From: Devosia geojensis
Lineage (GTDB): Bacteria; Pseudomonadota; Alphaproteobacteria; Rhizobiales; Devosiaceae
Length of the DNA: 42,024 bases
NCBI RefSeq assembly: GCF_000969415.1
Contig: NZ_JZEX01000022.1
Coordinates: 1-42,024, forward strand
Direction of reading: 5' to 3'
Shown here: positions 7,016 to 15,598 of the stretch, one piece after another
Numbering within the stretch: position 1 is the first letter of the stretch
Layout of the letters: every line of letters starts with the position of its first letter
The notes under the pieces: generated by a model
Told to the model about the DNA's origin: nothing
Databases searched by the model: none
Seen by the model: only the letters and a program-made list of their open reading frames with translations
Translations under genes and position numbers: made by a program

Positions 7016-7915
7016 CTACTCGTAGACCTTGCCGAACCGCCAATAGCCCATGAGGTTGAGGGTGCGCCGGTCGAGGCCCCTCTCCTTGATGAGGAAGCGG
7101 CGGATGGCCATGACGGCTTCGGATTCGCCGGCGATCCAGGCGTAAAAATCGCCGCCGTCGATGGGCTGGGCGCGCTCCCAGGGCACGTTGGCGTCGATGT
7201 CGATGTCCTCGAGCACGAGGTCGGCCGCAGCGGCGCCCTGCGGCAGGCGGGCGCGGCGGACGGCGTCGATCATCAGGTCCCCGGGACGCAGATCCGCGTC
7301 CTCGCGTGCGAGCCAGTGGAGGGTGAGCCCACCCCAATCGGCAAGCGCGATGCGATCCTCGTTGGAGGGCACCTCGACGAAGGCCTCGACGCGCGGCAGG
7401 TTCGGGCGCGCCGAGAGCTCCTCGAGGATGCCGGCGAGGGCCGGCAGCGCCGTTTCGTCGGCCATCAAGAGGATATGCCTGACGCCCGCCGGCGGCTTCC
7501 ACTCGAAACCGTCGATCGGGCTCCGCGAGAGCCGATTGGGTGCCGACATCTGCACCCGGTCGCCGGGTTGGGCGCGGGTTGCCCAGCGCGAGGCGGGGCC
7601 GGTCTCGCCATGCAGCACGAAATCAATGTCCACCTCGCACTGCTCGGCGCGCAGGTGACGGATGGTGTAGGTGCGCATCGGCACCCGGTCGGCGACCGGC
7701 AGGGCCTTCCACGACTTGTACCAGTCGCCGTCCTTGGGCACGTCCGGCGCGATCCCGTCCCTGGGAAAGAAGATCTTGATGCGCTGGTCCGGCGCCATCG
7801 TCGTCATGTCGGCGACCTCCGGCCCGGTGAAGGTCAAGCGCCGCAGGTGCGGCGAGACGTCGGCGAAGCGGGCGAGGGTGACGTCGAAGATGCGGTAGGG
7901 CTGGGTGCTGGTCAT
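7016..7915 (-). CDS. Siderophore-interacting protein (ViuB/SIP-type ferric reductase)
   Basis: A 299-residue cytoplasmic flavoprotein that should reduce ferric siderophores to release iron. The N-terminal FAD-binding barrel has the motif RTYTIR (81-86) and the segment HGETGPASRWA. The C-terminal SIP domain has DETALPAL and ends WIAGESEAVMAIRRFL then RTLNLMGYWRFGKVYE, the usual SIP ending. No signal peptide is seen. It stands alone here with no receptor or ABC genes beside it, so its siderophore is unknown. Its promoter holds only a near match to the IRO consensus (TGA-N9-TCC at 7942-7956), but control by RirA, encoded 4 kb away, would make sense. It is flanked on both sides by hairpin repeats. 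Confidence 0.9.
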   Translation of the reverse strand: MTSTQPYRIFDVTLARFADVSPHLRRLTFTGPEVADMTTMAPDQRIKIFFPRDGIAPDVPKDGDWYKSWKALPVADRVPMRTYTIRHLRAEQCEVDIDFVLHGETGPASRWATRAQPGDRVQMSAPNRLSRSPIDGFEWKPPAGVRHILLMADETALPALAGILEELSARPNLPRVEAFVEVPSNEDRIALADWGGLTLHWLAREDADLRPGDLMIDAVRRARLPQGAAAADLVLEDIDIDANVPWERAQPIDGGDFYAWIAGESEAVMAIRRFLIKERGLDRRTLNLMGYWRFGKVYE

Positions 7916-7940
7916 GAAAGCTGGTGCGGACGGCTAAAAT

Positions 7941-7960
7941 ATGAGAGTCGAACTCCTATT
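7941..7960. promoter_or_regulatory. Imperfect palindrome upstream of the siderophore-interacting gene
   Basis: An imperfect dyad with arms GAGT/ACTC around CGA, containing TGA-N9-TCC, one base away from the RirA box TGA-N9-TCA. It sits 25-45 bases before the start codon, a suitable place for an operator. The match is weak. Confidence 0.2.
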
Positions 7961-8016
7961 AAGATGACGCACGCGCCTGCGCAAGGGCGGCCGTATGTCG
8001 GGCACGATCAATCCCA

Positions 8017-8259
8017 CCACCGGCTGTCATCCCGGCGAAAGCCGGGACCCAGTAGACGCCGGCCTACCGAGTTTCGCCCAGGATCCCATCACTCCCACGG
8101 GGTCATTCCCGCGAAAGCGGGAACCCCTGTTTCCACTTGCTTCTCTGCAACGGAGATCCCCGCTTTCGCGGGGATGACCTGATGTGGCGGCGATACTGTG
8201 CGGAGCCGCGACGGCGCCGTTTACTGGGTCCCGGCTTTCGCCGGGATGACAGCCGGTGG
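8017..8259. repeat. Nested inverted repeats enclosing a two-hairpin repeat, copy 2
   Basis: Outer arms 8017-8054 and 8222-8259 are perfect 38-bp reverse complements; each contains its own hairpin TCCCGGC-GAAA-GCCGGGA. Inside them lies the two-hairpin element of the 6889 family at 8100-8179. The block fills most of the 382-base gap between the siderophore-interacting gene and the L-fuconate dehydratase gene and holds no credible ORF. It resembles a small non-autonomous REP/MITE-like unit carrying another; no transposase is present. Confidence 0.85.
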
Positions 8260-8297
8260 GTAACGGCAATGTCCGGGCTCTCCCGTTATCGCCGACT

Positions 8298-9611
8298 TTA
8301 CCCCACCACAACCGAACGCCTCGTCCCGCCCGGCACCGGCGCCACGTCGTGTGCGGCAATGGAAGCCGGTTTCATCTCGATGGAAAAGCCCGGCGCCTGC
8401 GGGGGCATGTAGGCGGCGTTCTCGATGCGGCAGGGATCGAGGAAGTGCTCGTGGAGGTGGTCGACATATTCGACGACGCGCCCGTCCATCGTGCCCGAGA
8501 CGCAGAGATAATCGATCATGGCAAGGTGCTGGACGTATTCGCAAAGGCCGACGCCTCCCGCGTGCGGCCAGACGGGCTTGCCGTATTTGGCGGCCAGCAG
8601 CAGCACGGAGAGCACCTCGTTGAGGCCCCCGATGCGGCAGGCGTCGATCTGCACGATGTCGATGGCGTCACGGGCGATGAACTGCTTGAAGAGGATGCGG
8701 TTCTGGCACATCTCGCCGGTCGCGACCTTGATCGGGGCGATGGCGTTTCTGATCTTGCGGTGGCCCTCGACGTCGTCGGGGCTCGTCGGCTCCTCGATGA
8801 AATAGGGCCTGGCGAAGGCGAGGGAACCCATCCAGTCGATGGCTTCGCCGACCTCCCAGATCTGGTTGGCATCGACCATCAGGATGCGCTCAGGCCCAAT
8901 GACCTCGCGCACGATCTTCAGGCGCCTTATGTCGTCCTCGCGGCTGCGCCCGACCTTGAGCTTGATGTGGGTGAAGCCGGCGTCCACCGCCTCACGGGCG
9001 AGGGCCCTCAGCTTCTCGTCCGGATAGCCCAGCCACCCGGCCGAGGTGGTGTAGCAGGGATAGCCTCTGGCTTCGAGGAGGCGCCGGCGTTCCTCGCGGC
9101 CCTCGGCCGCGCGGGTGAAGATGTCGAGCGCCTCGGCCGGGGTTATGGCGTCGGTCAGGTACCGAAAGTCGACGATGCGCAGCAGCTCTTCCGGGCTCAT
9201 GTCGGCAACGAGCTGCCAGACGGGTTTGCCCTCGCCCTTTGCCCAGAGGTCCCAGACGGCGTTGACGACGGCCCCGGTCGCAAGGTGCATGGCGCCCTTG
9301 TCGGGCCCGATCCAGCGCAGCTGGCTGTCGCCCGTCACGTGCCGCCAGAAGCGGCCGGGATCCTCGGCGATCCAGGAAAGCTCCAAGCCCACGACCCGCT
9401 CGCTCAGCGCTTCAATCGCCGCCACCACCCCCTCGTTGCCGCGCCCGATGGTGAAGGTGAGGCCATGGCCTTCGAGCCCGCGCCGGCCGGTCTCCAGCAC
9501 CACATAGGCGGCCGAATAGTCCGGGTCCGGATTCATCGCGTCCGAGCCGTCGAGCGACTGGGAGGTGGCAAAGCGCAGATCGTGGGTGCGAAGGCCGGTG
9601 ATGCGGGGCAT
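8298..9611 (-). CDS. fucD: L-fuconate dehydratase (enolase superfamily)
   Basis: A 437-residue mandelate-racemase-type enolase. It should dehydrate L-fuconate to 2-keto-3-deoxy-L-fuconate in the oxidative L-fucose pathway. The catalytic and metal residues stand where they do in Xanthomonas FucD: Lys217-x-Lys219 (THIKLKVG), Asp247 (VDANQIW), Glu273 (FIEEP), Glu300 (ATGEMCQNR) and His350 (WPHAGGVGL). The length and the C-terminus agree with FucD and human ENOSF1. It is the last gene of the fucoside operon, 25 bases after the ABC ATPase gene, which supports the substrate. The dehydrogenase, lactonase and later enzymes of the pathway are not in this window. Confidence 0.9.
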   Translation of the reverse strand: MPRITGLRTHDLRFATSQSLDGSDAMNPDPDYSAAYVVLETGRRGLEGHGLTFTIGRGNEGVVAAIEALSERVVGLELSWIAEDPGRFWRHVTGDSQLRWIGPDKGAMHLATGAVVNAVWDLWAKGEGKPVWQLVADMSPEELLRIVDFRYLTDAITPAEALDIFTRAAEGREERRRLLEARGYPCYTTSAGWLGYPDEKLRALAREAVDAGFTHIKLKVGRSREDDIRRLKIVREVIGPERILMVDANQIWEVGEAIDWMGSLAFARPYFIEEPTSPDDVEGHRKIRNAIAPIKVATGEMCQNRILFKQFIARDAIDIVQIDACRIGGLNEVLSVLLLAAKYGKPVWPHAGGVGLCEYVQHLAMIDYLCVSGTMDGRVVEYVDHLHEHFLDPCRIENAAYMPPQAPGFSIEMKPASIAAHDVAPVPGGTRRSVVVG

Positions 9612-9636
9612 GGCGTTCTGTCGGACGTTCTGGGGG

Positions 9637-10707
9637 CTAGCGTGAAATCCGCGCCTGGGTGCGGGGGTCGAAGAGGTGGATGTGCTTCAAGTCCGGTGCT
9701 ATCGGGAGTTTGGCGCCCGGGCCGACGTCGAGCCGCTCGCGCAGCACCGCCGTGATCTGCTGCTTGCCGGCCTCGAGCAGCACATGCGTTTCGGCGCCGG
9801 TCGGCTCGACGACGACGATCTGCGCCTCGACGCCGCCGGGCGCGATGGACAGGTGCTCGGGCCGCACGCCATAAATCAGCCGGTCGCCCTGGTTGATGGC
9901 AAGGTCCACCGGCAGCGGCCAGGATGCCCCGCTGTCCGCTTCGAGCACCGGCTGCCTGTCGCGGCTCGCGACGGTGCCCTCGATGAGGTTCATCGCCGGC
10001 GAGCCGATGAAGGAGGCGACGAACAGGTTGGCCGGCCGGTCGTAGAGCTCCAAGGGCGTGCCGACCTGCTCGATCACTCCGTCGCGCATGACGACGATGC
10101 GGTCGGCCATGGTCATGGCCTCGATCTGGTCGTGGGTGACGTAGATGGTGGTGGTCTTGAGGCGCTGGTGCAGCGCCTTGATCTCGGCGCGCATGGCGAC
10201 GCGCAGCTTGGCATCGAGGTTGGAGAGCGGTTCGTCGAAAAGGAAGACGGCCGGGTCCCGCACGATGGCGCGGCCCATGGCGACGCGCTGGCGCTGCCCG
10301 CCGGAAAGCTCGCGCGGGTACCGGTCGAGCAGGTGCGAGAGGTCGAGGATGCCGGCGGCGCGGTTGACCGCGTCCTCGATCTCGCTGCGGCTGCGCCGGG
10401 CGAGTTTCAAGGCGAACGCCATGTTGTCGCGCACCCGCATGTGCGGGTAGAGCGCGTAGTTCTGGAAGACCATGGCGATGTCGCGGTCCTTGGGCGGCAG
10501 GTCGGTGACGATGTTGCTGCCGATCTGGATGTCGCCGCCGGTGATGTCTTCAAGACCGGCGATCATGCGCAGCAGCGTCGACTTTCCGCAGCCCGAGGGC
10601 CCGACCAGCACCAGGAACTCCCCGTCGCGCACGGCAAGGTCTATGCCGTGCAGCACTTCGAGCGCCCCGTAGGTCTTGATCACATCCATGACGGCGACAC
10701 TGGCCAT
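9637..10707 (-). CDS. Sugar ABC transporter ATPase, UgpC/MalK type
   Basis: A 356-residue ATPase of the CUT1 sugar importers. Walker A is GPSGCGKST (about 37-45), the Q-loop is FQNYALYPHMRV, the signature LSGGQRQRVAMGRA, Walker B FLFDEPLSNLDAKL, and the switch His lies in YVTHDQIEAM. The C-terminal TOBE/regulatory region (YGVRPEHLSI, AETHVLLEAG) is typical. A good ribosome-binding site (GGGAGG) precedes the ATG at 10707. It energises the two permeases encoded just upstream, and with the fucosidase and L-fuconate dehydratase the cargo is probably an L-fucoside or L-fucose. Confidence 0.92.
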   Translation of the reverse strand: MASVAVMDVIKTYGALEVLHGIDLAVRDGEFLVLVGPSGCGKSTLLRMIAGLEDITGGDIQIGSNIVTDLPPKDRDIAMVFQNYALYPHMRVRDNMAFALKLARRSRSEIEDAVNRAAGILDLSHLLDRYPRELSGGQRQRVAMGRAIVRDPAVFLFDEPLSNLDAKLRVAMRAEIKALHQRLKTTTIYVTHDQIEAMTMADRIVVMRDGVIEQVGTPLELYDRPANLFVASFIGSPAMNLIEGTVASRDRQPVLEADSGASWPLPVDLAINQGDRLIYGVRPEHLSIAPGGVEAQIVVVEPTGAETHVLLEAGKQQITAVLRERLDVGPGAKLPIAPDLKHIHLFDPRTQARISR

Positions 10708-10740
10708 TTCACGTTCCTCCCTTGTTGTTGTGCGACGGTC

Positions 10741-11628
10741 CTAGCGTCCGCCGAATCCTGCCCCGACGGTGATGCCCTTGTAGATGACCTGCTGCAGGAT
10801 GACGGCGAGCACCAGCCCCGGCAGCATCGAAAGCGCCGCGCCCGCCATGATGTAGTTCCAGGACGTGCCCTGCTCGGTCTGGAACATGGAAAGGCCCAAG
10901 GGGAGCGTTGCGTACTCCATGCCGTTCACCACCACCAGCGGCCAGAGGAAGTTGTTCCACTGCCCGATGAAGGTGAAGAGTGCGAGGAGCCCGATCGCCG
11001 GCAGCGAGAGCGGAATGATGATCGAAACGAGGATTCGCAGCCGCGAGGCCCCGTCGATCAGCGCCGCTTCCTCGAGCTCGCGCGGGATCGAGAGGAAGAA
11101 CTGCCGCAACAGGAACGCGCCGAACGAGGAGAAGGCCATCGGCAGGATCATGCCCTGGTAGGTGTTGACCCAGCCGAGCTGGTTGACGATGAGGAAGAGC
11201 GGGATCACCAGCATCACCTGCGGGATCATCAGTGTGCCGAGGTACGCCACGAATATGCTGTCGCGCCCCGGAAAGCGCAGGCGCGCGAAGGCGTAGGCGG
11301 CGAGGGCCGAAACGACGATGGTGATGGCGGTGACCCCGCCGGCAACGATGGCGCTGTTGAGGAAGAACCGGCCGAACGGCAGGCGCAGCCAGGCTTCCGC
11401 GAAATTCTCCCACTGCCACTCGGTCGGCAGCAGACGCGGGGGCACGGCGAGCACCTCGGCATCGCTCCTCACCGCGTTCGAGACCATCCAGAAGAACGGG
11501 AAGAGGAAGGCGAGCGCGACGAGGGTGAGCGCGCCATGGTTGAGGATGTCGAGGAAAAGCTTGAGCCCCGCGTTCTTCTGCTTGCGGCGCGGGCGGGCGG
11601 CGGCTGTCGGCAGGGCATTAGCTGTCAT
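10741..11628 (-). CDS. Sugar ABC transporter permease (MalG type)
   Basis: A 295-residue inner-membrane permease with six predicted helices and the EAA loop (ELEEAALIDGASRLRILVSIIIPLS) that docks on the ATPase. An Arg/Lys-rich cytosolic N-terminus precedes the first helix. Its start overlaps the stop of the preceding permease by 11 bases, so the two are translationally coupled. It forms the second half of the channel for the fucoside importer. Confidence 0.92.
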   Translation of the reverse strand: MTANALPTAAARPRRKQKNAGLKLFLDILNHGALTLVALAFLFPFFWMVSNAVRSDAEVLAVPPRLLPTEWQWENFAEAWLRLPFGRFFLNSAIVAGGVTAITIVVSALAAYAFARLRFPGRDSIFVAYLGTLMIPQVMLVIPLFLIVNQLGWVNTYQGMILPMAFSSFGAFLLRQFFLSIPRELEEAALIDGASRLRILVSIIIPLSLPAIGLLALFTFIGQWNNFLWPLVVVNGMEYATLPLGLSMFQTEQGTSWNYIMAGAALSMLPGLVLAVILQQVIYKGITVGAGFGGR

Positions 11629-12550
11629 AGTGCACCCATTTGCGCTGGAGCCAGAACTGCAGGGCGGTCAAGGCCATGATGATGATGAACATCACCCAGG
11701 CGAGCGCCGAGGCGTAGCCCATCTGGTAGTTGCCAAAGCCGTTCTGGTAGATGGCGAAGCCGAGGGTCGCCGTCGCCGAGCCGGGGCCGCCACGGGTCAC
11801 CACATAGATCTGGTCGAACACCTGCAGCGAGGTGATGGCGGTCATCACCGTGCCGAAGAAGACGGTGGGGGAAATCAGCGGCAGGCGGATTTTCCAGAAC
11901 CGGTCCCAGGCGCTGGCCCCGTCGATCTTGGCGGCCTCCAGATAGCTCTGCGGCACGAGGTCGAGGGCTGCGTTGAACAGCACCATGTTGTAGCCGACGT
12001 TGGCCCAGAGGGTGACGATGATCACCGCCTGCATGGCGAGCTTGGGGTCGAGCAGCAGGTTCGGCACGTGCAGCGCGAGCGTCTGGAAGACGGTGTCCAT
12101 GAACCCGCCGGGCGTGAAGATCAGGAGCCACACGACCGAAGCCGCGATTGCGGGCGTGAAGGTCGGTAAAAAGAAGATCACCCGGAACCAGCGCTGGCCG
12201 CGCTTGAGGCTCGAGATCCACACGGCCAGCCCCAGCGAGAGGACGATGTTGAGGACGAGGTATTCGAGCGTGAAGAACAGGGTGTTGCCGAGCACCGTGT
12301 AGAACGCCGGATCGAGCGTGAAGAGCCGCTGGTAGTTGGCGAACCCGACGAAGCTCGGCGCCGAGATCAGCTGCCAGTTGGTGAAGCTGATGGCGAGCGA
12401 GGCGATGATGGGAAACAGCATGAAGGCGATGAAGCCGAGAAGGCTCGGCAGGAGGAAGACGAGCGCGGTGCGCGCTTCCTGCGCCGACATGCGGTTCCGC
12501 CGGCGGGGCGGCGCCATCGTCGCTTCTCTGGTGGAAACGGTCTCGGTCAT
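11618..12550 (-). CDS. Sugar ABC transporter permease (MalF/UgpA type)
   Basis: A 310-residue inner-membrane permease. After a charged N-terminus (PPRRRNRMSAQEARTAL) come about six helices, starting LVFLLPSLLGFIAFMLFPII, and an EAA loop SYLEAAKIDGASAWDRFWKIRLPLIS. The ATG at 12550 follows a GGAGG-type site; longer readings in this frame are out-of-frame sequence from the binding-protein gene. It pairs with the MalG-type permease downstream. Confidence 0.92.
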   Translation of the reverse strand: MTETVSTREATMAPPRRRNRMSAQEARTALVFLLPSLLGFIAFMLFPIIASLAISFTNWQLISAPSFVGFANYQRLFTLDPAFYTVLGNTLFFTLEYLVLNIVLSLGLAVWISSLKRGQRWFRVIFFLPTFTPAIAASVVWLLIFTPGGFMDTVFQTLALHVPNLLLDPKLAMQAVIIVTLWANVGYNMVLFNAALDLVPQSYLEAAKIDGASAWDRFWKIRLPLISPTVFFGTVMTAITSLQVFDQIYVVTRGGPGSATATLGFAIYQNGFGNYQMGYASALAWVMFIIIMALTALQFWLQRKWVHYDS

Positions 12551-12606
12551 GGGTCCTCCCGGAATGGGAGCGGCGGCAGGTGTCGCGCCCGCCGCCGCCG
12601 GCGTCC

Positions 12607-13833
12607 TTACTGGCTCTGGGCCAGGCTCTGGATCGTCTGCATGGTCTGCTCGGGAGACTGGCTGCCGGTCATGGCCAGCGGGTAGTACTGGGTGAAGAGG
12701 TTCTCGACCGCGTTCCAGTTGCTGGTGATCTCGTAGGTCGCCGAGTGCGAGAGCGAGTATTCGAGCGCCTCGCGCGCGCCCTCGACGCCGGCGGCCGCCA
12801 CGTCGAACCAGTAGGTCTGCTCGGCCTTGCGGGCGGGCAGGGCCCGGCCGGCTTCGGCGAGATACTTCAGCGCCTCGGGTCCGGTGATGACCTGGATCGC
12901 CTTCCAGGCGGCGTCCTTGTTCTGGCTCGAGGTCGAGATGCCGAAGCCCGAACCGGCGGTCACGGCCTTGAGGTCGCCCTCGCCGCGCGGCAGGGGGGCA
13001 AGGCCCATCTCGAACTGCACCGTGTCGCGCTTGCTGATGAGGCTCCAGGGCCCGTCGACCATCATGGCGATATTGCCGGATTCGAAGCGCCCGGCGATGA
13101 TGTCGCCGGGGCTGGCGCCCGGAGCGACGAGGGGAGCGACCTTCTCGCGCGTCACGAGGCCCAGGAACTCGTCGGCCGCCGCCAGCGCCGAGGTGCTGGT
13201 GAGGTCGAGCTGGCCTTCCTCGTTGATGTAGTCGGCCCCGAGCGCGGCCGCGAAGATCGAATAGCCGTTGGGCACGACGCCGAAGCCGAAGCCGCCGTCG
13301 CCGGTGAGGGCGACCGCCGCCTGCTTGAACTCGTCGAGCGTCCAGCCGGGCTGGGGCAGGGCAAGCCCCGCTTCCTCGAACTTGTCCTTGTTGTAGAACA
13401 TCATCCACGGCCCGACGTCGTAGGGCAGGCCGTAGACGACGCCGTCATTGGACATACCGCCGATGATCGAGGCGTCGAACGCATCGATGTCGAACCCGTC
13501 GGCGGAAATCCGCTCGTCGAGCGGCTCGAGCAGCGAATAGAAGTTGGGCATGCGCAGCGACTGCATGGCCACGATATCGCCGAGCTGGCCGGATGCCGCG
13601 AGCACCGGCAGCTTCGTCCAGTAGTCGTTCCACGGCGTCGTCTGCAGCTGCACGGTGATTTCCGGGTGCGCCTCGCTGACCATGTCGGCCAGGTGCTGCC
13701 AGGCGGCGATATCGTTCTGGTCGCTCCCCCACATCTGCCAGGTGATCGTCACCGGCTGGTCCTGGGCCACGGCCGGGCCGGCGAGGGCGGCGCCAAGGAG
13801 CGCAGCGGCCGCCAGCATCGCGGTTGTCTTCAT
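12607..13833 (-). CDS. Extracellular sugar-binding protein of the fucoside ABC importer
   Basis: A 408-residue family-1 solute-binding protein. Residues 1-23 form a Sec signal peptide (MKTTAMLAAAALLGAALAG) ending AVA before QDQPVTITWQMWGSDQND. The mature protein shows the usual features: ITVQLQTTPWNDYWTKL, LPYDVGPWMMFYNKDKFEEA and many aromatic residues for sugar stacking. The start at 13833 has a GGAGGA site just upstream. It lies between the fucosidase gene and the permeases and should deliver an L-fucose-containing oligosaccharide or L-fucose to the importer. Confidence 0.92.
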   Translation of the reverse strand: MKTTAMLAAAALLGAALAGPAVAQDQPVTITWQMWGSDQNDIAAWQHLADMVSEAHPEITVQLQTTPWNDYWTKLPVLAASGQLGDIVAMQSLRMPNFYSLLEPLDERISADGFDIDAFDASIIGGMSNDGVVYGLPYDVGPWMMFYNKDKFEEAGLALPQPGWTLDEFKQAAVALTGDGGFGFGVVPNGYSIFAAALGADYINEEGQLDLTSTSALAAADEFLGLVTREKVAPLVAPGASPGDIIAGRFESGNIAMMVDGPWSLISKRDTVQFEMGLAPLPRGEGDLKAVTAGSGFGISTSSQNKDAAWKAIQVITGPEALKYLAEAGRALPARKAEQTYWFDVAAAGVEGAREALEYSLSHSATYEITSNWNAVENLFTQYYPLAMTGSQSPEQTMQTIQSLAQSQ

Positions 13834-13925
13834 GATGATTCCTCCTCGATCCATCATTTTGAACGGTATGGCCGCGTTTCCCTCATGTCCGGCGCCTCGC
13901 GGCCTCGAGGCGCCGGGCTTTGCGT

Positions 13926-15248
13926 TCAGTCCTTGAGGATGATCTCGACGACCGGCACCGTGACCTTGGGCGCGACGACCGGCAGCTCCAGCGTGATCAT
14001 GCCGTCGGGCACTACGACGCCGATGTTGCTGTCGACCTCGGCCACCGGCGAGAGCCAGTGCACTTCGCTCGCATCGTGCAGGAACTGGGCGTATTTGATC
14101 TTGTCGGCCAGGCCGTCGATGTGGATGTGGCGGAACGGCCAGCTGTAGATGTGCAGATAGAGCCGGTTGCCGCGCTGGGTGAAGCGGCAGTCCTTGGGCG
14201 CGGCGTATTGCGAGGCGCCGGCCCCGTAGATGGCGCGCCCGTTGAGCCTCAGCCAGTCGCCGTAGACCTTGAGCGCGTCGTTGGCGCGGTCGTCGAACGT
14301 GCCGCGCCCGGTTGGCCCGACATTCATCAGGAGATTGCCGCCGAGCGAGACCGTGTCGACGAGGAGCTTGATGAGCTGCTCGGGATCCTTCCAGGTCTGC
14401 TCGTCGCGATAATAGCCCCAGGAGCCCGAGAAGGTGTGGCAGGCCTCCCAGGTGATGTTCTCGCCCTTGACCTTGGGCGCGACGCGCGGCGTGTACTGCT
14501 CGGGCGTCGTGATGTCGGGGAAATAGCCTTCCTCGTCCAGGAGATCGAGCCGGTTGTTGACGATGATGTCCGGCTGCAGCTGGCGCACGAGCTTCAAAAG
14601 CTCGGTGCTCTGCCAGTCCTCGCGGCCCTTGCCGGGGAAGTTGAGATAGGTGCGCCGCGGATAGCTGAAGTCGAACCAGATGACGTCGATCTTGCCGTAG
14701 TTGGTCAGGAGCTCCGTCACCTGGTCGCGCATGTAGGCGGCATAGCGCGTCATGTCGCGCCCGATGTTCATCTCGGCGGCATCCGGGTGGTTGCGCTGCG
14801 GATGGTGCACGTCGATCGGGAAATCCGGGTGGTGCCAGTCGATCAGCGAATAGTAGAAGCCGACCTTGAGGCCCTCGGCGCGGAACGCCTCGACGAAGGG
14901 CTTGAGCAGGTCCTTGCCGTAGGGGGTCTTGGTCGCCTTGTAGTCGGTCACCTTGCTGTCCCAAAGGCAGAAGCCCTCATGGTGCTTGGCGGTGAGGACC
15001 ACGTATTTCATCCCCGCCTCGCGGGCGCGCCGCGCCCATTCGCTGGGGTCGTAGAGGTCCGGATCGAAGTTCTCGAAATATTTCTGGTAGTCGGCGTCCG
15101 CGATCTCCTCGCGGTTCTTCAGCCATTCGTGGCGCGCGCCCAGCGCATAGAGTCCCCAGTGGATGAACATGCCGAAGCGGGAGTCGACGAACCAGGCCTT
15201 CTTGTCCTCGGCCAGCACCAGGTCTTTCATGGAAACGGGCTTATTCAT
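13926..15248 (-). CDS. Alpha-L-fucosidase, GH29, cytoplasmic
   Basis: A 440-residue GH29 enzyme that removes terminal alpha-L-fucose by a retaining mechanism. The family N-terminal block WFVDSRFGMFIHWGLYALGA, the substrate-binding KHHEGF (88-93) and the nucleophile Asp193 in WFDFSYP are present, followed by a C-terminal beta-sandwich. There is no signal peptide, so it acts in the cytoplasm on fucosides brought in by the ABC importer encoded downstream. It is the first gene of the six-gene operon. The acid/base residue is poorly conserved in GH29 and is not assigned here. Confidence 0.92.
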   Translation of the reverse strand: MNKPVSMKDLVLAEDKKAWFVDSRFGMFIHWGLYALGARHEWLKNREEIADADYQKYFENFDPDLYDPSEWARRAREAGMKYVVLTAKHHEGFCLWDSKVTDYKATKTPYGKDLLKPFVEAFRAEGLKVGFYYSLIDWHHPDFPIDVHHPQRNHPDAAEMNIGRDMTRYAAYMRDQVTELLTNYGKIDVIWFDFSYPRRTYLNFPGKGREDWQSTELLKLVRQLQPDIIVNNRLDLLDEEGYFPDITTPEQYTPRVAPKVKGENITWEACHTFSGSWGYYRDEQTWKDPEQLIKLLVDTVSLGGNLLMNVGPTGRGTFDDRANDALKVYGDWLRLNGRAIYGAGASQYAAPKDCRFTQRGNRLYLHIYSWPFRHIHIDGLADKIKYAQFLHDASEVHWLSPVAEVDSNIGVVVPDGMITLELPVVAPKVTVPVVEIILKD

Positions 15249-15598
15249 TTTTCCCTCGGGTCAGCGGCAAACGGGCGGCAACCGAGGTTCGGCGCCGCGG
15301 CGCCGGCCGGCTGCCAGCGAGTGAAATTCGTTTCGAGGCGCCGTAGGCGCCTTCAGGCGTTAAGCGCTTCGCGGCCAGCGGTGGTGATCGGAAGTCCTCC
15401 CTCCGGCAAATCTGCGTGCGTTCCGCACCCGTCCTCCAACGGGCATGCGGCGGAACCGTAAGATAAAGTGCTAAGGTAATGAGGCTAGGCTGTCAAGTGG
15501 TCAGGCCAGTAGACTGCAAAGCCGTTTTGTTGCTAAAAGGACCGTGAGGTGAACAAACCCGGCCGCGAGTCGGCCGCCAAGACGACGCGTAGGGACTC
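15249..15598. promoter_or_regulatory. Divergent promoter region of the fucoside operon and its GntR regulator
   Basis: 350 bases without a credible gene. The most AT-rich part is about 15460-15540, where the promoters should lie. A short dyad TGGTCAGGCCA (15498-15508, arms matching at 4 of 5 positions) is the best candidate for a GntR operator, but it is weak. No clear -35/-10 pair was found. Confidence 0.35.

Noticed and set aside
6889..8259. Repeats near the siderophore-interacting gene as a CRISPR array
   Set aside because: Units are two-hairpin palindromic elements at irregular distances separated by genes; there are no regularly spaced short repeats and no cas genes.
12607..14964. 785-codon reading frame covering the binding protein plus an upstream extension
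   Set aside because: Only the part from 13833 has a signal peptide and binding-protein features; the rest is an out-of-frame reading of the fucosidase gene.
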